Shown one piece after another: positions 47,672-57,212 of a DNA stretch of 64,000 nucleotides. The translations under genes and the position numbers were made by a program. Position 1 is the first letter of the stretch, and the number at the start of each line of letters is the position of its first letter. Under the pieces are notes generated by a model. That model saw only the letters and a program-made list of their open reading frames with translations, ran no database searches and had not been told where the DNA came from. This DNA comes from Nitrospira sp. SG-bin2 (GTDB taxonomy: Bacteria; Nitrospirota; Nitrospiria; Nitrospirales; Nitrospiraceae), in NCBI GenBank assembly GCA_002083405.1, contig LVWT01000063.1:1-64000 (forward strand), read 5' to 3'.

Positions 47672-47966
47672 TCTCGCGTGAGTCGATTGAAAGAGCGGGC
47701 ATTATGAAAGTGTGCTGTCTCGGTCATCAGGAAAAATTCACCAGGCCCGGTGAACCCTCTGTTGCAAGATGCACCAGACGGATTGATACCAGCTGTTCCC
47801 GTCAGGCATGATCTCAGAAGCGACACCGGTCATCCCGGCCTCGATGAACCACGAACTGTTCATGCGGCATAACGCGAATACCGTATCCCGCGGATCGGAT
47901 CGATCGGCAGCTGGTGTGGATGACGGTACGGGTATTACAGTTCGAGACAGACACCAACGGGCTAGG
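47672..47966. other. Decayed intergenic stretch after the MacB remnant
   Basis: About 300 bases with no intact gene. Short open frames in several phases suggest further decay of the MacB gene (for instance WMTVRVLQFETDTNG-like segments), but none could be matched with confidence. Confidence 0.4.
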
Positions 47967-48199
47967 CAGGATGCTCAAAATGGCCGCTATTCTCACCCGC
48001 CCACCCCGGCGCGCCGAGACGCGCCAGGCCACGGGGCGGCCGCAGCAAGCAAAGAGGCGAGGAGGTACATACCAAGCTTCGCTTGAACCGCTCGCTTCGG
48101 TCAGATGCGAGCGGATAGGTTCTTGCCTCCGCTAGGCTCATGACGTTGAGCCTCTGCGCGATGCGAGAACGCCGCTGGCGGACTTTTTCAGCATCCTGC
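47967..48199. repeat. Palindromic intergenic element, copy 2
   Basis: The left arm CAGGATGCTCAAAATGGCC and right arm GGACTTTTTCAGCATCCTG pair as inverted repeats around a 190-base centre, ending with GAGAACGCCGCTGGCGG, which is shared with copy 1 at 42214-42331. Longer than copy 1 because of a larger centre. Confidence 0.65.
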
Positions 48200-48215
48200 T
48201 GGCGAAGGAACATCC

Positions 48216-49349
48216 ATGTTCGGCACACGCGCCACGCTGTTTGAACTGTACGGGTCTACAATCCGGATCGATCTCAACTGGATCTTTCTGGCGCCGTTTC
48301 TCACCTGGTCGCTTGCGCAGGGATACTTTCCCGAATACTACCTCGGCCTCGCCGATTCCACATACTGGTGGATGGGGGCGTTCGGCGCGCTAGGCCTCTT
48401 CGGATCGATCGTGTTTCACGAATGGGCCCATGCACTGGTCGCCAAACATTACGGCCTGCGGATCAAGAGCATCACCCTCCTGATCTTCGGCGGTGTGGCG
48501 CAGATGGATGAAGAACCGCCCAGTCCGAAGGCGGAGTGGCTGACGGCCATGGCCGGCCCGATGTCGAGCTTTGCGTTGAGCGCCGCCTGCTATCTGGCGT
48601 TCGCGGCCGGATATCGCATCCACTTGCCGATCGTTCCGTTAGGCCTGATCGGATATCTGGCGTTTGTGAATAGCCTTCTGGGGGGATTCAATTTGATCCC
48701 GGCCTTTCCTCTGGATGGCGGGCGTGTGCTTCGCGCAGCCTTATGGCACTGGAAACAGGATCTCCATCGGGCCACCCGCTGGGCGTCCCGCATCGGATCC
48801 TGGTTCGGCCTTGCACTGATTCTGTCGGGAATCTTCCACGTGATCACCGGCGATTTCATCATCGGTATCTGGTGGTTCGTCTTGGGTCTGTTCCTGCGGA
48901 CAGCGGCCGGAACTGCGTATTATCAGGTGGTCGTGCGCGCCAAGCTCGGGGAAGCGCCGGTTCGCCGGTTCATGACGCCGAACCCGGCCACCGTCCCGTC
49001 GGACCTCGCTCTCGACGTACTGATTGAAGAACACTTCTACCGTTCACTGCACGAGATGTACCCCGTGATGGAAGACACGCGCCTGATCGGGTGTGTCTAT
49101 TCCAAACAAGTCGCCGGTATCCCGCGGGATCAATGGACACAGCTCACGGTCCGAGACATCCTCACCCCCTGTTCGGCGGAGAATACGATTGCCGCCGATA
49201 CCAACGCGCTGGCCGCCCTGTCGATCATGAAACGGACCGGTACCAGCCGGCTCCTCGTGCTGGAGGACGACCGTCTTACCGGCGTGGTAACGTTGAAAGA
49301 CCTGCTGAAACTGCTCGCGCTGAAATTGGATCTGGAAGGCGTGGCCTGA
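48216..49349 (+). CDS. Site-2 protease family membrane metalloprotease with CBS domains
   Basis: A 377-residue M50 intramembrane protease. The zinc motif is H68-E-x-x-H72 in FHEWAHAL, with the third ligand in FPLDGGRVLR (D about 161). Five to six membrane helices occupy the first 230 residues. The C-terminal part (about 245-375) is a CBS pair (RRFMTPNPATVPSDLAL, VRDILTPCSAENTIA), giving nucleotide control. GAAGGAAC precedes the start. The substrate, perhaps an anti-sigma or stress membrane protein, is unknown. Confidence 0.9.
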   Translation: MFGTRATLFELYGSTIRIDLNWIFLAPFLTWSLAQGYFPEYYLGLADSTYWWMGAFGALGLFGSIVFHEWAHALVAKHYGLRIKSITLLIFGGVAQMDEEPPSPKAEWLTAMAGPMSSFALSAACYLAFAAGYRIHLPIVPLGLIGYLAFVNSLLGGFNLIPAFPLDGGRVLRAALWHWKQDLHRATRWASRIGSWFGLALILSGIFHVITGDFIIGIWWFVLGLFLRTAAGTAYYQVVVRAKLGEAPVRRFMTPNPATVPSDLALDVLIEEHFYRSLHEMYPVMEDTRLIGCVYSKQVAGIPRDQWTQLTVRDILTPCSAENTIAADTNALAALSIMKRTGTSRLLVLEDDRLTGVVTLKDLLKLLALKLDLEGVA

Positions 49350-49492
49350 TTCGCCGTCGCGAGGAGCCTGTCCGACACCAGTCATTCTATCTATTGCGGC
49401 GTACGATCCACAGCCATTTTGACTATGGCGTACCATTTTATGTTTATGCAAAAATTCGGCTTGAAATTGGCTCGACCCCATCGGAAAATCCC

Positions 49493-51223
49493 ATGATGGC
49501 GCACTCACCTTCCCGAAACCTCTGGCTCTTGATGGCCGTGATCGTCTTCGGACTCGCCGCCCCCTGTTTCAATGGACAGACATCGTACGCGCAAACGGCC
49601 TCCCACAGCTTGAGCCAGAGCCCTCCGCCTCAACCCTCCGGCGCGCCGGTCATCTTCGCCGACGACACGCTGTTTGTCCTCTATGACAAAATCGGCCCCT
49701 TTACTCCGCAAGAGCGGGCTCGCGCCATCGCCGAACGACTTGCACAGTTGGCCAAGGACCCTTTCACGAGGATCTATCCCGTCACGGTCGTCGATCAAGG
49801 AGCAACGAGCGATCTCGTGTATGACGACCTAGTCGTCATGACCGTGACGGACCGTGACGCTCAACCTACCGGCAAGACTCGACAGGAGATGGCGGCGGAA
49901 TGCGTCCAGAAAATCCAGGCGGCGCTCTCAAAATCCCGTCAGCAATCAACGTTCCACACGTTGGTCGTCGATGGGGGGTTGGCCCTGCTGGATACTGTTG
50001 TCCTCGTCGCTCTCTTAATCATTTTTCACAAGACCTTCCCGAAGATCTACAGCAAAATCGACGGCTGGCGCGGAACGGCCATTCATCCGATCAAGATTCA
50101 ACGCGTTGAACTCCTCTCAGCCGACCAGATTGCGGCCGCACTCACCGGCATCGCCAAGACCGTCCGAATCGGCGCGGTCCTGATTCTGCTCTACATCTAC
50201 CTCACCACCGTACTGGGCATCTTCCCTTGGACCCGCGGCATCTCGATGACACTGCTCGAGGCCGTCCTTACCACCCTGCGGGCTATCGGCGAGGCATTCG
50301 CGTTCTATATCCCCAATATCGTGTCGATCGCCATCATCATTGTGGTCGCCCGCTATATTCTCAAGGTCATTTCGCTTGTCTTTGTGGGAATCGGCAAGGG
50401 GGCGATCCGGTTCGCAGGGTTCCATCCGGAATGGGCCGAGCCGACCTACAAGATCGTTCGTTTTCTCGTCATCGTCTTCACCACGATTGCGATTTTCCCC
50501 TACATCCCCGGCTCTCAATCGGAAGGCTTTCGCGGTATCTCCGTCTTCCTGGGACTCCTCATCTCATTGGGATCGGCCGCCGCGATCGGGAATATCATCG
50601 CCGGTGTCGTGCTGACCTACATGCGCCCCTTCCGCGTTGGCGACCGAGTCAAAATCACCGAGACCACCGGCGATGTGGTGGAGAAAACACTCCTCGTCAC
50701 ACGCGTCCGCACGATCAAGAATGTCGATGTGACCATTCCTAATGCCATGGTTCTCGCCAGTCACCTTATCAATTTCAGCGCATGCGCGCGAAACCAGGGT
50801 CTGATTCTCCACACGAGCGTGACAATCGGCTACGATACCCCCTGGCGGAAAGTTCACGAGTTGTTGATCGCAGCCGCTCGAGGGACGACCTACATTCTGC
50901 CAACACCGGAGCCCTTCGTGCTGCAAACCAGTTTGAACGATTTCTACGTGACATACGAACTCAACGCCTACACTGATCAGCCGAACCTCATGGCAACGAT
51001 TTATGCGGAGCTGCATCAGCATATCCAAGACACGTTTAACGAGGCCGGCGTGGAAATCATGTCGCCGCACTACACTCAGTTGCGCGACGGCAATAAGACG
51101 GCCATTCCCGACCAATACTTACCGAAGGCGTATCGCCCATCCGGCATTCGGATCTCCCCTCTCGATCAATGGACGACGCAGCCCGGTAACGACAACGCCA
51201 CAAGGGGTGAGGCGAAGCCTTAA
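49493..51223 (+). CDS. Large MscS-family mechanosensitive channel
   Basis: A 576-residue protein with a signal peptide, a periplasmic domain (about 45-150, FVLYDKIGPFTPQERARAIA) and five membrane helices. The MscS core contains ISLGSAAAIGNIIAGVVLTY, then MRPFRVGDRVKI and TIPNAMVL. The cytoplasmic C-terminal domain follows. The frame is open from 49091 but overlaps the protease gene; the ATG at 49493 starts a signal peptide. It relieves turgor after hypo-osmotic shock. Confidence 0.87.
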   Translation: MMAHSPSRNLWLLMAVIVFGLAAPCFNGQTSYAQTASHSLSQSPPPQPSGAPVIFADDTLFVLYDKIGPFTPQERARAIAERLAQLAKDPFTRIYPVTVVDQGATSDLVYDDLVVMTVTDRDAQPTGKTRQEMAAECVQKIQAALSKSRQQSTFHTLVVDGGLALLDTVVLVALLIIFHKTFPKIYSKIDGWRGTAIHPIKIQRVELLSADQIAAALTGIAKTVRIGAVLILLYIYLTTVLGIFPWTRGISMTLLEAVLTTLRAIGEAFAFYIPNIVSIAIIIVVARYILKVISLVFVGIGKGAIRFAGFHPEWAEPTYKIVRFLVIVFTTIAIFPYIPGSQSEGFRGISVFLGLLISLGSAAAIGNIIAGVVLTYMRPFRVGDRVKITETTGDVVEKTLLVTRVRTIKNVDVTIPNAMVLASHLINFSACARNQGLILHTSVTIGYDTPWRKVHELLIAAARGTTYILPTPEPFVLQTSLNDFYVTYELNAYTDQPNLMATIYAELHQHIQDTFNEAGVEIMSPHYTQLRDGNKTAIPDQYLPKAYRPSGIRISPLDQWTTQPGNDNATRGEAKP

Positions 51224-51228
51224 CCCTC

Positions 51229-52716
51229 ATGGTCATGGCGCCGGCCAGAATCCTGTTTCCGACCGACCTCTCTTCGGGTATGGTATGGATCACAGGGAGG
51301 ATCGTTCGACCAGTGACCACCGCACTACGACTTCGTCATTTTTTCGCGCATGAACTCTGGACCATGGATCTGGACACGGTGCCGCGTGCGCCGCGTCTGG
51401 CCCTCCACCTGTTGCGGTTGATCCTCGCCGTAGCGTTCGAGGTTCGTGTCCGACTGCTGGATGCGCGCGCAGCCGGCCTCGTCTACACCACACTCCTGTC
51501 GCTCGTGCCGTTTCTGGCTGTGATGTTTTCAGTCCTCAAGGCCTTCGGCGCGCATCAGCAGATCGAACCCCTTCTGAACCAGGTGCTGGAACCGCTGGGT
51601 CCCAAAGGCGCGCAGGTGACCGGCCAAATCATCGGATTCATCAACAATCTCAAGGTCGGGGTCCTCGGCGCGGTCGGTGTGGCCGGCCTCTTCTACACGA
51701 CCTATTCGCTCATCGACAAGATTGAACAGGCCCTCAACGCCATTTGGAGGGTCCGGCAGGGCCGCACCTGGGCTCGAAAGTTTACCGACTATTTGAGTGT
51801 CGTGCTGGTCGGTCCGGTGCTGATCTTCACCGCAATCGGATTGATCGCATCGGTCCAAAGTCACGCACTCATCGAGCGGCTAATGGCCATCGAGCCGTTC
51901 GGCACCATCCTCGTGCTGACGGCTGAACTGATGCCCTTCGCGCTCTTATGCGGGGTCTTCACCTTTCTCTACAAATTTGTGCCAAACACCCGGGTAGCGG
52001 CATGGCCGGCACTGATCGGCGGCATCACCGCCGCCTTGCTCTGGGGTATCGCCGGAGAAGCCTTTGCCGCCTTCGTCGCCGCGTCCGGAAAGTACAGCGC
52101 CATCTATTCCGGATTTGCCGTGCTGGTGCTCTTTCTTCTATGGCTCTACGTCGGCTGGCTGATCGTCCTGGTCGGCGCCCAGGTGTCCTTCTTTGCGCAA
52201 CACCCGTCGGCCTATCGAGCGCAGTTTCTTCGGCACCAGGACACACCGGCGCTCCGGGAACGTCTCGTTCTGAACATCCTCGTCACGTTGGGCCGTCGCG
52301 CTTTGCGCGGCGAGGGTCCGATGCCCATGACGGAACTCGCACAGGAATCGGGGTTGCCTCCGTCCGTCATTGAAGAGCAGATCATTGAGCTGGTCGATCA
52401 ACGCCTCCTGGCCCGGACGGCGGAGCCGGAAGGAATCGCCCTCATCAAACCGCCGGAGTTGATGCCCCTCCATGAGATCCTGACTCTTGTGCGAGACGGC
52501 CATGGCCCGGTGCAGAACATTCCGGAGAAGCCGGAGAGACGAATCGACACCCTCCTCCGGCAACGAGACGCGGCCGTGGCGCAGAGCCTCGCCGGCATGA
52601 CCCTGCGCTCGCTGATCACCGGTCCGGAACAGGAGAGCCGTACGGCGGACTCTCCTGAGAAAGGACGAACCATGCCGACTGAACAACGGGCGGTCGGAAT
52701 TCCTGAACGTCACTGA
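51229..52716 (+). CDS. YihY/BrkB-family membrane protein with C-terminal winged helix
   Basis: A 495-residue protein. The central 280 residues are the UPF0761/YihY six-helix membrane domain (AAGLVYTTLLSLVPFLAVMF, PNTRVAAWPALIGGITAAL). A cytosolic part (about 350-430) reads like a winged helix (MPMTELAQESGLPPSVIEEQ). The N-terminal residues 4-14 (PARILFPTDLS) resemble the start of a Usp domain. The start may be later, for example at MVWITGR. Transport role unknown. It is six bases after the MscS gene. Confidence 0.82.
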   Translation: MVMAPARILFPTDLSSGMVWITGRIVRPVTTALRLRHFFAHELWTMDLDTVPRAPRLALHLLRLILAVAFEVRVRLLDARAAGLVYTTLLSLVPFLAVMFSVLKAFGAHQQIEPLLNQVLEPLGPKGAQVTGQIIGFINNLKVGVLGAVGVAGLFYTTYSLIDKIEQALNAIWRVRQGRTWARKFTDYLSVVLVGPVLIFTAIGLIASVQSHALIERLMAIEPFGTILVLTAELMPFALLCGVFTFLYKFVPNTRVAAWPALIGGITAALLWGIAGEAFAAFVAASGKYSAIYSGFAVLVLFLLWLYVGWLIVLVGAQVSFFAQHPSAYRAQFLRHQDTPALRERLVLNILVTLGRRALRGEGPMPMTELAQESGLPPSVIEEQIIELVDQRLLARTAEPEGIALIKPPELMPLHEILTLVRDGHGPVQNIPEKPERRIDTLLRQRDAAVAQSLAGMTLRSLITGPEQESRTADSPEKGRTMPTEQRAVGIPERH

Positions 52717-52813
52717 ATGCGCCGCGACGTCGCAGCAGGTTGCAAGCCGTGGCGATACGCGAACGATAGCAGCAGTCGGGCGGTAATAAGCCGGAACTCT
52801 TGAGAGGCGTCAT

Positions 52814-54601
52814 ATGTCCGTCGAAATGGTGTTTGTGCTCTTCGTAGTGCTCTCAGCGGTGATCCTGTTCGTCACCGAAAAGCTCCCCGTGGATGTGGTG
52901 GCGCTGGTCATCATCGTCATCTTGCTCCTCAGCGGAATCATCACCCCGGAAGAAGGCCTGGCCGGATTCAGCAACCCGGCGACCGTGACGGTCGGCGCGA
53001 TGTTGATACTCAGTGCCGGGCTTTTCAAGAGCGGCGCCCTGAATATTCTGGGGGCTGGACTCAACAAGCTCAGCCGGCGCGGGATCACGGTCATGCTGCT
53101 GGCGATGATGATTGTGATCGGAACCATCTCCGCCTTCATCAACAATACCGCAGCCGTGGCCATGTTGATGCCGGTCGTGATCGGCATAGCCCGCGAGACC
53201 CGCGTGAGCCCCTCCAAGCTCCTTATGCCGTTGTCGTTTGCGTCCATGTTTGGAGGCGTCTGCACATTGATCGGCACCTCTACTAATATCCTTGTCAGTT
53301 CCATCGCTGAACGGTATGGACAGCCCGGACTCGGCATGTTTGAAATGGCGCCGCTCGGGCTGGTCTTCTTCGCCGCAGGGACGGTGTACATGCTGACGGT
53401 CGGCGTGCGCCTGATACCGGAGCGTCGAACCGGCAGTGACCTGACACAGCACTTCAGCATGGACGAGTATCTCACGGAGATCGTCCTGCTCCCTAATGCC
53501 AGGTCCGTCGGCACCACGATCGCCGACTGTCCGCTGGTACAGGAAATCGAACTCGACATTCTGGAGGTCCGGCGCGGCGCCGGCAGGTTACTGTCGCCGG
53601 ACCCCTTCACCATCCTGCAGGCGGACGACGTGCTGCTCGTCCGGTGCAACGTCGCCCAGATCAAGCGATTGCAGGAACGGGTCGGGATTGCGCTGAAACC
53701 GGAGATGCAATGGCAGGACAAAGACCTGGAATCCGGCCGTACACAGCTGATGGAAGCCGTCGTCGCTCCCTATTCGGTGTTGGACGGGAGATCACTGAAA
53801 GGGATCAGATTCCGAGACAACTTCGGTGCGACCGTCCTGGCCGTCCGGCATCACGGCACAGTGGTGCATGATAACCTGAACACACGAACCCTTCGCGGAG
53901 GCGATGTGCTGCTGCTTAAAGTACAAAGCGATTCGCTCGCTCGTCTCAGAGACAGCCCGGCCTTTGTGATGATCTCCGACCTGGGACTTCCGACATTTCG
54001 AACGCATAAGCTTCTGACCGCGCTCGCCATCGTCGCCGGCGTGGTGAGCACTGCAGCGCTCAACATTGTTCCCATCGTGGTCAGCGCGATCACCGGATGC
54101 GTCCTGCTCGTGCTGACCGGATGCCTGACGATGCAAGAAGCCTACAACGCCGTCGAATGGAGGATCATTTTTCTGCTGGCCGGCGTGCTCACGCTGGGAG
54201 TCGCTCTGGAAAAGACAGGTACCGCATTATTGCTGTCCAACTGGCTGATCGCAACAGTTGGGGTGTGGGGCCCCGTGGCGCTTGTGTCGGCACTTTATTT
54301 CGTGACCTCCTTGCTGACCGAAGCCATGTCGAACAACGCCACTGCCGCTCTCCTTGCGCCCATTGCCATCGCCGCCGCCCAGTCAATGGGCCTGGATCCT
54401 CGTCCTTTCCTGATGGCCATCACCTTCGCAGCTTCAGCGAGCTTCATGACCCCGGTCGGCTACCAAACGAACACCCTGATCTATGGACCAGGACGGTACA
54501 CGTTCACGGATTTTCTTCGTGTCGGCACACCCTTGAATATCCTGTTCTGGGTGCTGGCGACCCTGTTGATCCCGGTCTTCTGGCCATTCCGGCCTGTGTG
54601 A
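52814..54601 (+). CDS. DASS/SLC13 transporter with two RCK_C domains
   Basis: A 595-residue membrane transporter of the CitT/DASS superfamily. The membrane halves carry SAFINNTAAVAMLMPVVIG and, in the second half, EAMSNNATAALLAPIAIA, the paired substrate loops. Between them are two TrkA_C-type domains (about 210-385, VLLPNARSVGTTIAD and APYSVLDGRSLKGIRF). Substrate may be a dicarboxylate, sulfate or another anion; it cannot be told here. Nucleotide control through RCK_C is plausible. Confidence 0.88.
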   Translation: MSVEMVFVLFVVLSAVILFVTEKLPVDVVALVIIVILLLSGIITPEEGLAGFSNPATVTVGAMLILSAGLFKSGALNILGAGLNKLSRRGITVMLLAMMIVIGTISAFINNTAAVAMLMPVVIGIARETRVSPSKLLMPLSFASMFGGVCTLIGTSTNILVSSIAERYGQPGLGMFEMAPLGLVFFAAGTVYMLTVGVRLIPERRTGSDLTQHFSMDEYLTEIVLLPNARSVGTTIADCPLVQEIELDILEVRRGAGRLLSPDPFTILQADDVLLVRCNVAQIKRLQERVGIALKPEMQWQDKDLESGRTQLMEAVVAPYSVLDGRSLKGIRFRDNFGATVLAVRHHGTVVHDNLNTRTLRGGDVLLLKVQSDSLARLRDSPAFVMISDLGLPTFRTHKLLTALAIVAGVVSTAALNIVPIVVSAITGCVLLVLTGCLTMQEAYNAVEWRIIFLLAGVLTLGVALEKTGTALLLSNWLIATVGVWGPVALVSALYFVTSLLTEAMSNNATAALLAPIAIAAAQSMGLDPRPFLMAITFAASASFMTPVGYQTNTLIYGPGRYTFTDFLRVGTPLNILFWVLATLLIPVFWPFRPV

Positions 54602-54680
54602 TACATGAACACTTTCTTGCGTAAGTGTCGGACAACGTTATAGGGAGCATGAACCGGCGCTTCCGTTGACTAACGGGGGA

Positions 54681-55580
54681 ATGATGGACACTCTAGAAGC
54701 GGTATTCAGATCGATCAAGGGATGGCTGAATATTCCACTGTTTAAGATCGGCGCGGCTCCTGTGACGCTCTGGACGATTGTTTCCCTGGTCGTTCTTTTT
54801 GTCCTGCTCCTGTGGTTGACGAAAAAGCTTAAAAACTGGATCGTCCTGAAACTGCTGGCGAACAGTCGGATCGACATCGGGGTCCGGCAGGCCGCGGGCT
54901 CGATCGTCCGCTACATCATCATCGCGATCGGATTCATCGTCATCTTACAGACGGTCGGGATCGATCTCAGTACAGTGACCGTGCTGGCCGGCGCGCTGGG
55001 TATCGGGGTTGGCTTTGGTTTGCAATCAATCACGAACAACCTGGTCAGCGGCCTGATCCTCCTCTTCGAGCGGCCGATCAAAATCGGCGATCGCATCGAG
55101 GTGGGACAGGTGACGGGAGACGTCGTGGACATTTCGGTTCGCGCCACGACAGTGATCACCAACGACAACATCGCCATCATCATACCCAACTCCGAGTTCA
55201 TCGGCTCAAAAGTCACGAATTGGAGTTACACAACCAGAGACGTTCGGTTCAATTTTCCCGTGCGAGTCTCTTACCGGGAAGATCCCGAAGCTGTGCGAAA
55301 ACTCCTGCTGGAGGTCGCCGAGAGCCACCCGGGTGTACTCAAAGACCGGAGGCCCGACGTGCTGTTCCAAGAGTTCGGCGAAAGTGCCTTGCAACTCATT
55401 CTCCGGGTGTGGACGCGGGACTACACGGACCGTCCCGGTGTGCTCCGAAGCGAGCTGAACTACGCCATCAGCCGGAAGTTTCGAGAGCACGGAATCGAGA
55501 TTCCCTATCCCCAACGCGACATTCACATCAAGGACGGCAGCCTGACGGTCGTGGCGCCCGCGCCGTCAACCGCCCCATGA
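54681..55580 (+). CDS. Small MscS-family mechanosensitive channel
   Basis: About 299 residues. Three membrane helices and the pore motif ALGIGVGFGLQSITNNLVSG, then FERPIKIGDRIEV and IIPNSEFIGS, define MscS. The C-terminal domain ends IPYPQRDIHIKDG. Start placed at the ATG at 54681 after GGGGGA. Distinct from the larger MscS genes at 49493 and 60606. Confidence 0.9.
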   Translation: MMDTLEAVFRSIKGWLNIPLFKIGAAPVTLWTIVSLVVLFVLLLWLTKKLKNWIVLKLLANSRIDIGVRQAAGSIVRYIIIAIGFIVILQTVGIDLSTVTVLAGALGIGVGFGLQSITNNLVSGLILLFERPIKIGDRIEVGQVTGDVVDISVRATTVITNDNIAIIIPNSEFIGSKVTNWSYTTRDVRFNFPVRVSYREDPEAVRKLLLEVAESHPGVLKDRRPDVLFQEFGESALQLILRVWTRDYTDRPGVLRSELNYAISRKFREHGIEIPYPQRDIHIKDGSLTVVAPAPSTAP

Positions 55581-55831
55581 GCGCCAGAATTCTCCGGGCG
55601 ATCGCTTCGCTGATGGTATGCGTCACTCCTGTGCCAGGCCTTGCTGAGGAGTCACGCTTGGAACCCGGCGACTGACACTACGGCGCGACACTCGCTCTCC
55701 GCTATGCCCTTGCTTTCAACTTCCTCGAGAATCATCGCTGGCAGAGCAAGACCACGACGCCACGCGTCAACGAACCGGCGCCGAACAACGAGGGAACCCT
55801 CACCTCTTCGCGCCATCCGTTCCCACATTGA
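55577..55831 (+). pseudogene. Truncated outer-membrane porin remnant with in-frame stop
   Basis: An ATGA overlap with the MscS stop opens a frame encoding a signal peptide (ILRAIASLMVCVTPVPGLAE), then a TGA, then a continuing open frame HYGATLALRYALAFNFLENH and TTTPRVNEPAPNNEG. Together this resembles the start of the beta-barrel porins that begin W-HYG..YxFN...H..RS.TTT (recall). TGA replaces a likely Trp codon and the barrel is missing after about 85 codons. Confidence 0.55.
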
Positions 55832-55846
55832 ACCTCGCATAGAGCA

Positions 55847-55874
55847 GCGCCGGACAGGTTGACCTGTCCGGCGC
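55847..55874. repeat. Perfect 12-bp hairpin
   Basis: GCGCCGGACAGG and CCTGTCCGGCGC pair exactly around a TTGA loop. It lies after the porin remnant and downstream of the convergent lipoprotein gene. There is no T-run, so it may be an attenuator-like or mRNA 3' end structure. Confidence 0.6.
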
Positions 55875-56027
55875 AAGGAGAAAAGTTCTCCGACCAGCAC
55901 CTCACAGCGGTATAGGTCTCGCACCCGGCCCGCCTACCCCCGCTGCTTCAACGGCTCCGGCTCCGGAACAGCCCACAGCGCCGGAGCCACACGAACGAAA
56001 AGGCCTCGCTTGGCGTACCACTGCATA
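55875..56027. other. Intergenic region, nothing recognised
   Basis: Between the hairpin and the convergent lipoprotein gene. No ORF with coding character and no terminator T-run was seen. It completes the 350-bp gene-poor stretch that begins at the porin remnant. Confidence 0.5.
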
Positions 56028-56450
56028 TCAGCGTTTCGTGGGATCCCCGATCTGGATGCTTCCTGATGTGATCGCCTTGCCCCCCGGCAAGGCCGAGCCC
56101 ATTCGCAAGTTGTACTTGAGCACGCCGACCTTGCTGAAACAGGCCGCGACGGACTCATTCGGGCCAATCGTCGCATGCTCGCGCTTCATGCCGAGAAAGT
56201 TCGAGAACCCTCTTTCGCAGGACAACGTCTCATGCATATCACCAACCAAATCCAGCTGAACAGGCAACGTCCGATGATTGACCCAGCGCACTTCATCGCC
56301 GATATTGACGATTAGCTCGGCGGGATGTGGCTCCTCCTCAATCTTTACGGTATGAATCTCTCCACTCCGTGAGGTTTGCGGCCCAGCGCAGGCCGTCAAA
56401 CCCACAGACAATGCGATGCCCACTAACGTCCAAATATACTTCTGTTTCAT
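56028..56450 (-). CDS. Cupredoxin-like lipoprotein
   Basis: A 140-residue lipoprotein with lipobox LTAC (C21). The body has a cupredoxin-like pattern (PAELIVNIGDEVRWVNH with H59, then VAACFSKVGVLKYNLRM with C104 and M117). A second copper His is missing, so copper binding is uncertain. AGGAGG stands before the ATG at 56450; a longer frame to 56489 is not needed. Confidence 0.75.
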   Translation of the reverse strand: MKQKYIWTLVGIALSVGLTACAGPQTSRSGEIHTVKIEEEPHPAELIVNIGDEVRWVNHRTLPVQLDLVGDMHETLSCERGFSNFLGMKREHATIGPNESVAACFSKVGVLKYNLRMGSALPGGKAITSGSIQIGDPTKR

Positions 56451-56640
56451 TTTCTCCTCCTGTTGTGTTGTGAGCCCACTGTCATCCATTTTCCCATTCT
56501 ACATCATCAGGCGACGCGAACGGGATTATCGTCAGGCCACTGGACCGTTCCGTCGCGGCGTCAGACGGCCCCATCAAACCATCCATCGAGCGTCACTCGG
56601 ATTGATGCCGGTGTTGCTCTGCCGCGCAAATGCGCGAGAC

Positions 56641-56928
56641 TTACTTAAACTTTCCGGCAGCCTCCTCAATCGAAGTTTTGAAGTCAGTCCATGCGCGCTC
56701 CACTCCGCCCTTGAGCGACTCCCACGCTTCTCCGCTCGACTCGTTCAGTTCCTTCAGTTTTGCCTGCGCCACATCGGCCTTCGTTTTGATGCTTTCGATC
56801 TGTTTGTAATACTCTACTTTGGCGGCAGCTTCTGTTCCATCCGCCTTCGCCTTTAGCTGGTCGAGTTTAGCGCTCCATTCCCTCAGTTGCGCATCCAGCT
56901 GTTCGTGATAGGCCTCTTTCAATCCCAT
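56641..56928 (-). CDS. Coiled-coil stress-associated small protein
   Basis: A 95-residue, charged, all-helical protein (EQLDAQLREWSAKLDQLKAK) with heptad pattern through residue 70 and an ending AWTDFKTSIEEAAGKFK. This resembles the sll1863/hypothetical stress-response coiled-coil family (recall). GGAGGTG precedes the ATG. Confidence 0.7.
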   Translation of the reverse strand: MGLKEAYHEQLDAQLREWSAKLDQLKAKADGTEAAAKVEYYKQIESIKTKADVAQAKLKELNESSGEAWESLKGGVERAWTDFKTSIEEAAGKFK

Positions 56929-57212
56929 GCCACACCTCCTTGTAGAAAAGTTTTCCTATGGCTTCAACGCCGGACGTTCACCATTCTTTAACTGCGTAGT
57001 CCTTCTACGCCGACAGCCGTGGCGCCGACAGAGATATGTGAATGCCGCTCACGGCTTGGGGTCGACTTATACGACCCCGAAGATGATATTCTTGCCGCCC
57101 GACAGGTCTAACTCCATAAACACACCTCTTTGTTGTGACATCTGGATGGTTGTCCTCCTTCTGTAATAGGCACAGCCCCCTATGGCTGTGCCTTATCGGT
57201 TGAAACTTCGCC

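Noticed and set aside
56927..57166. 79-codon plus-strand ORF
   Set aside because: No coding features; it covers an intergenic stretch with a hairpin and upstream elements. A 24-codon minus frame here (MSQQRGVFMELDL...) was also noted but is too weak to call.
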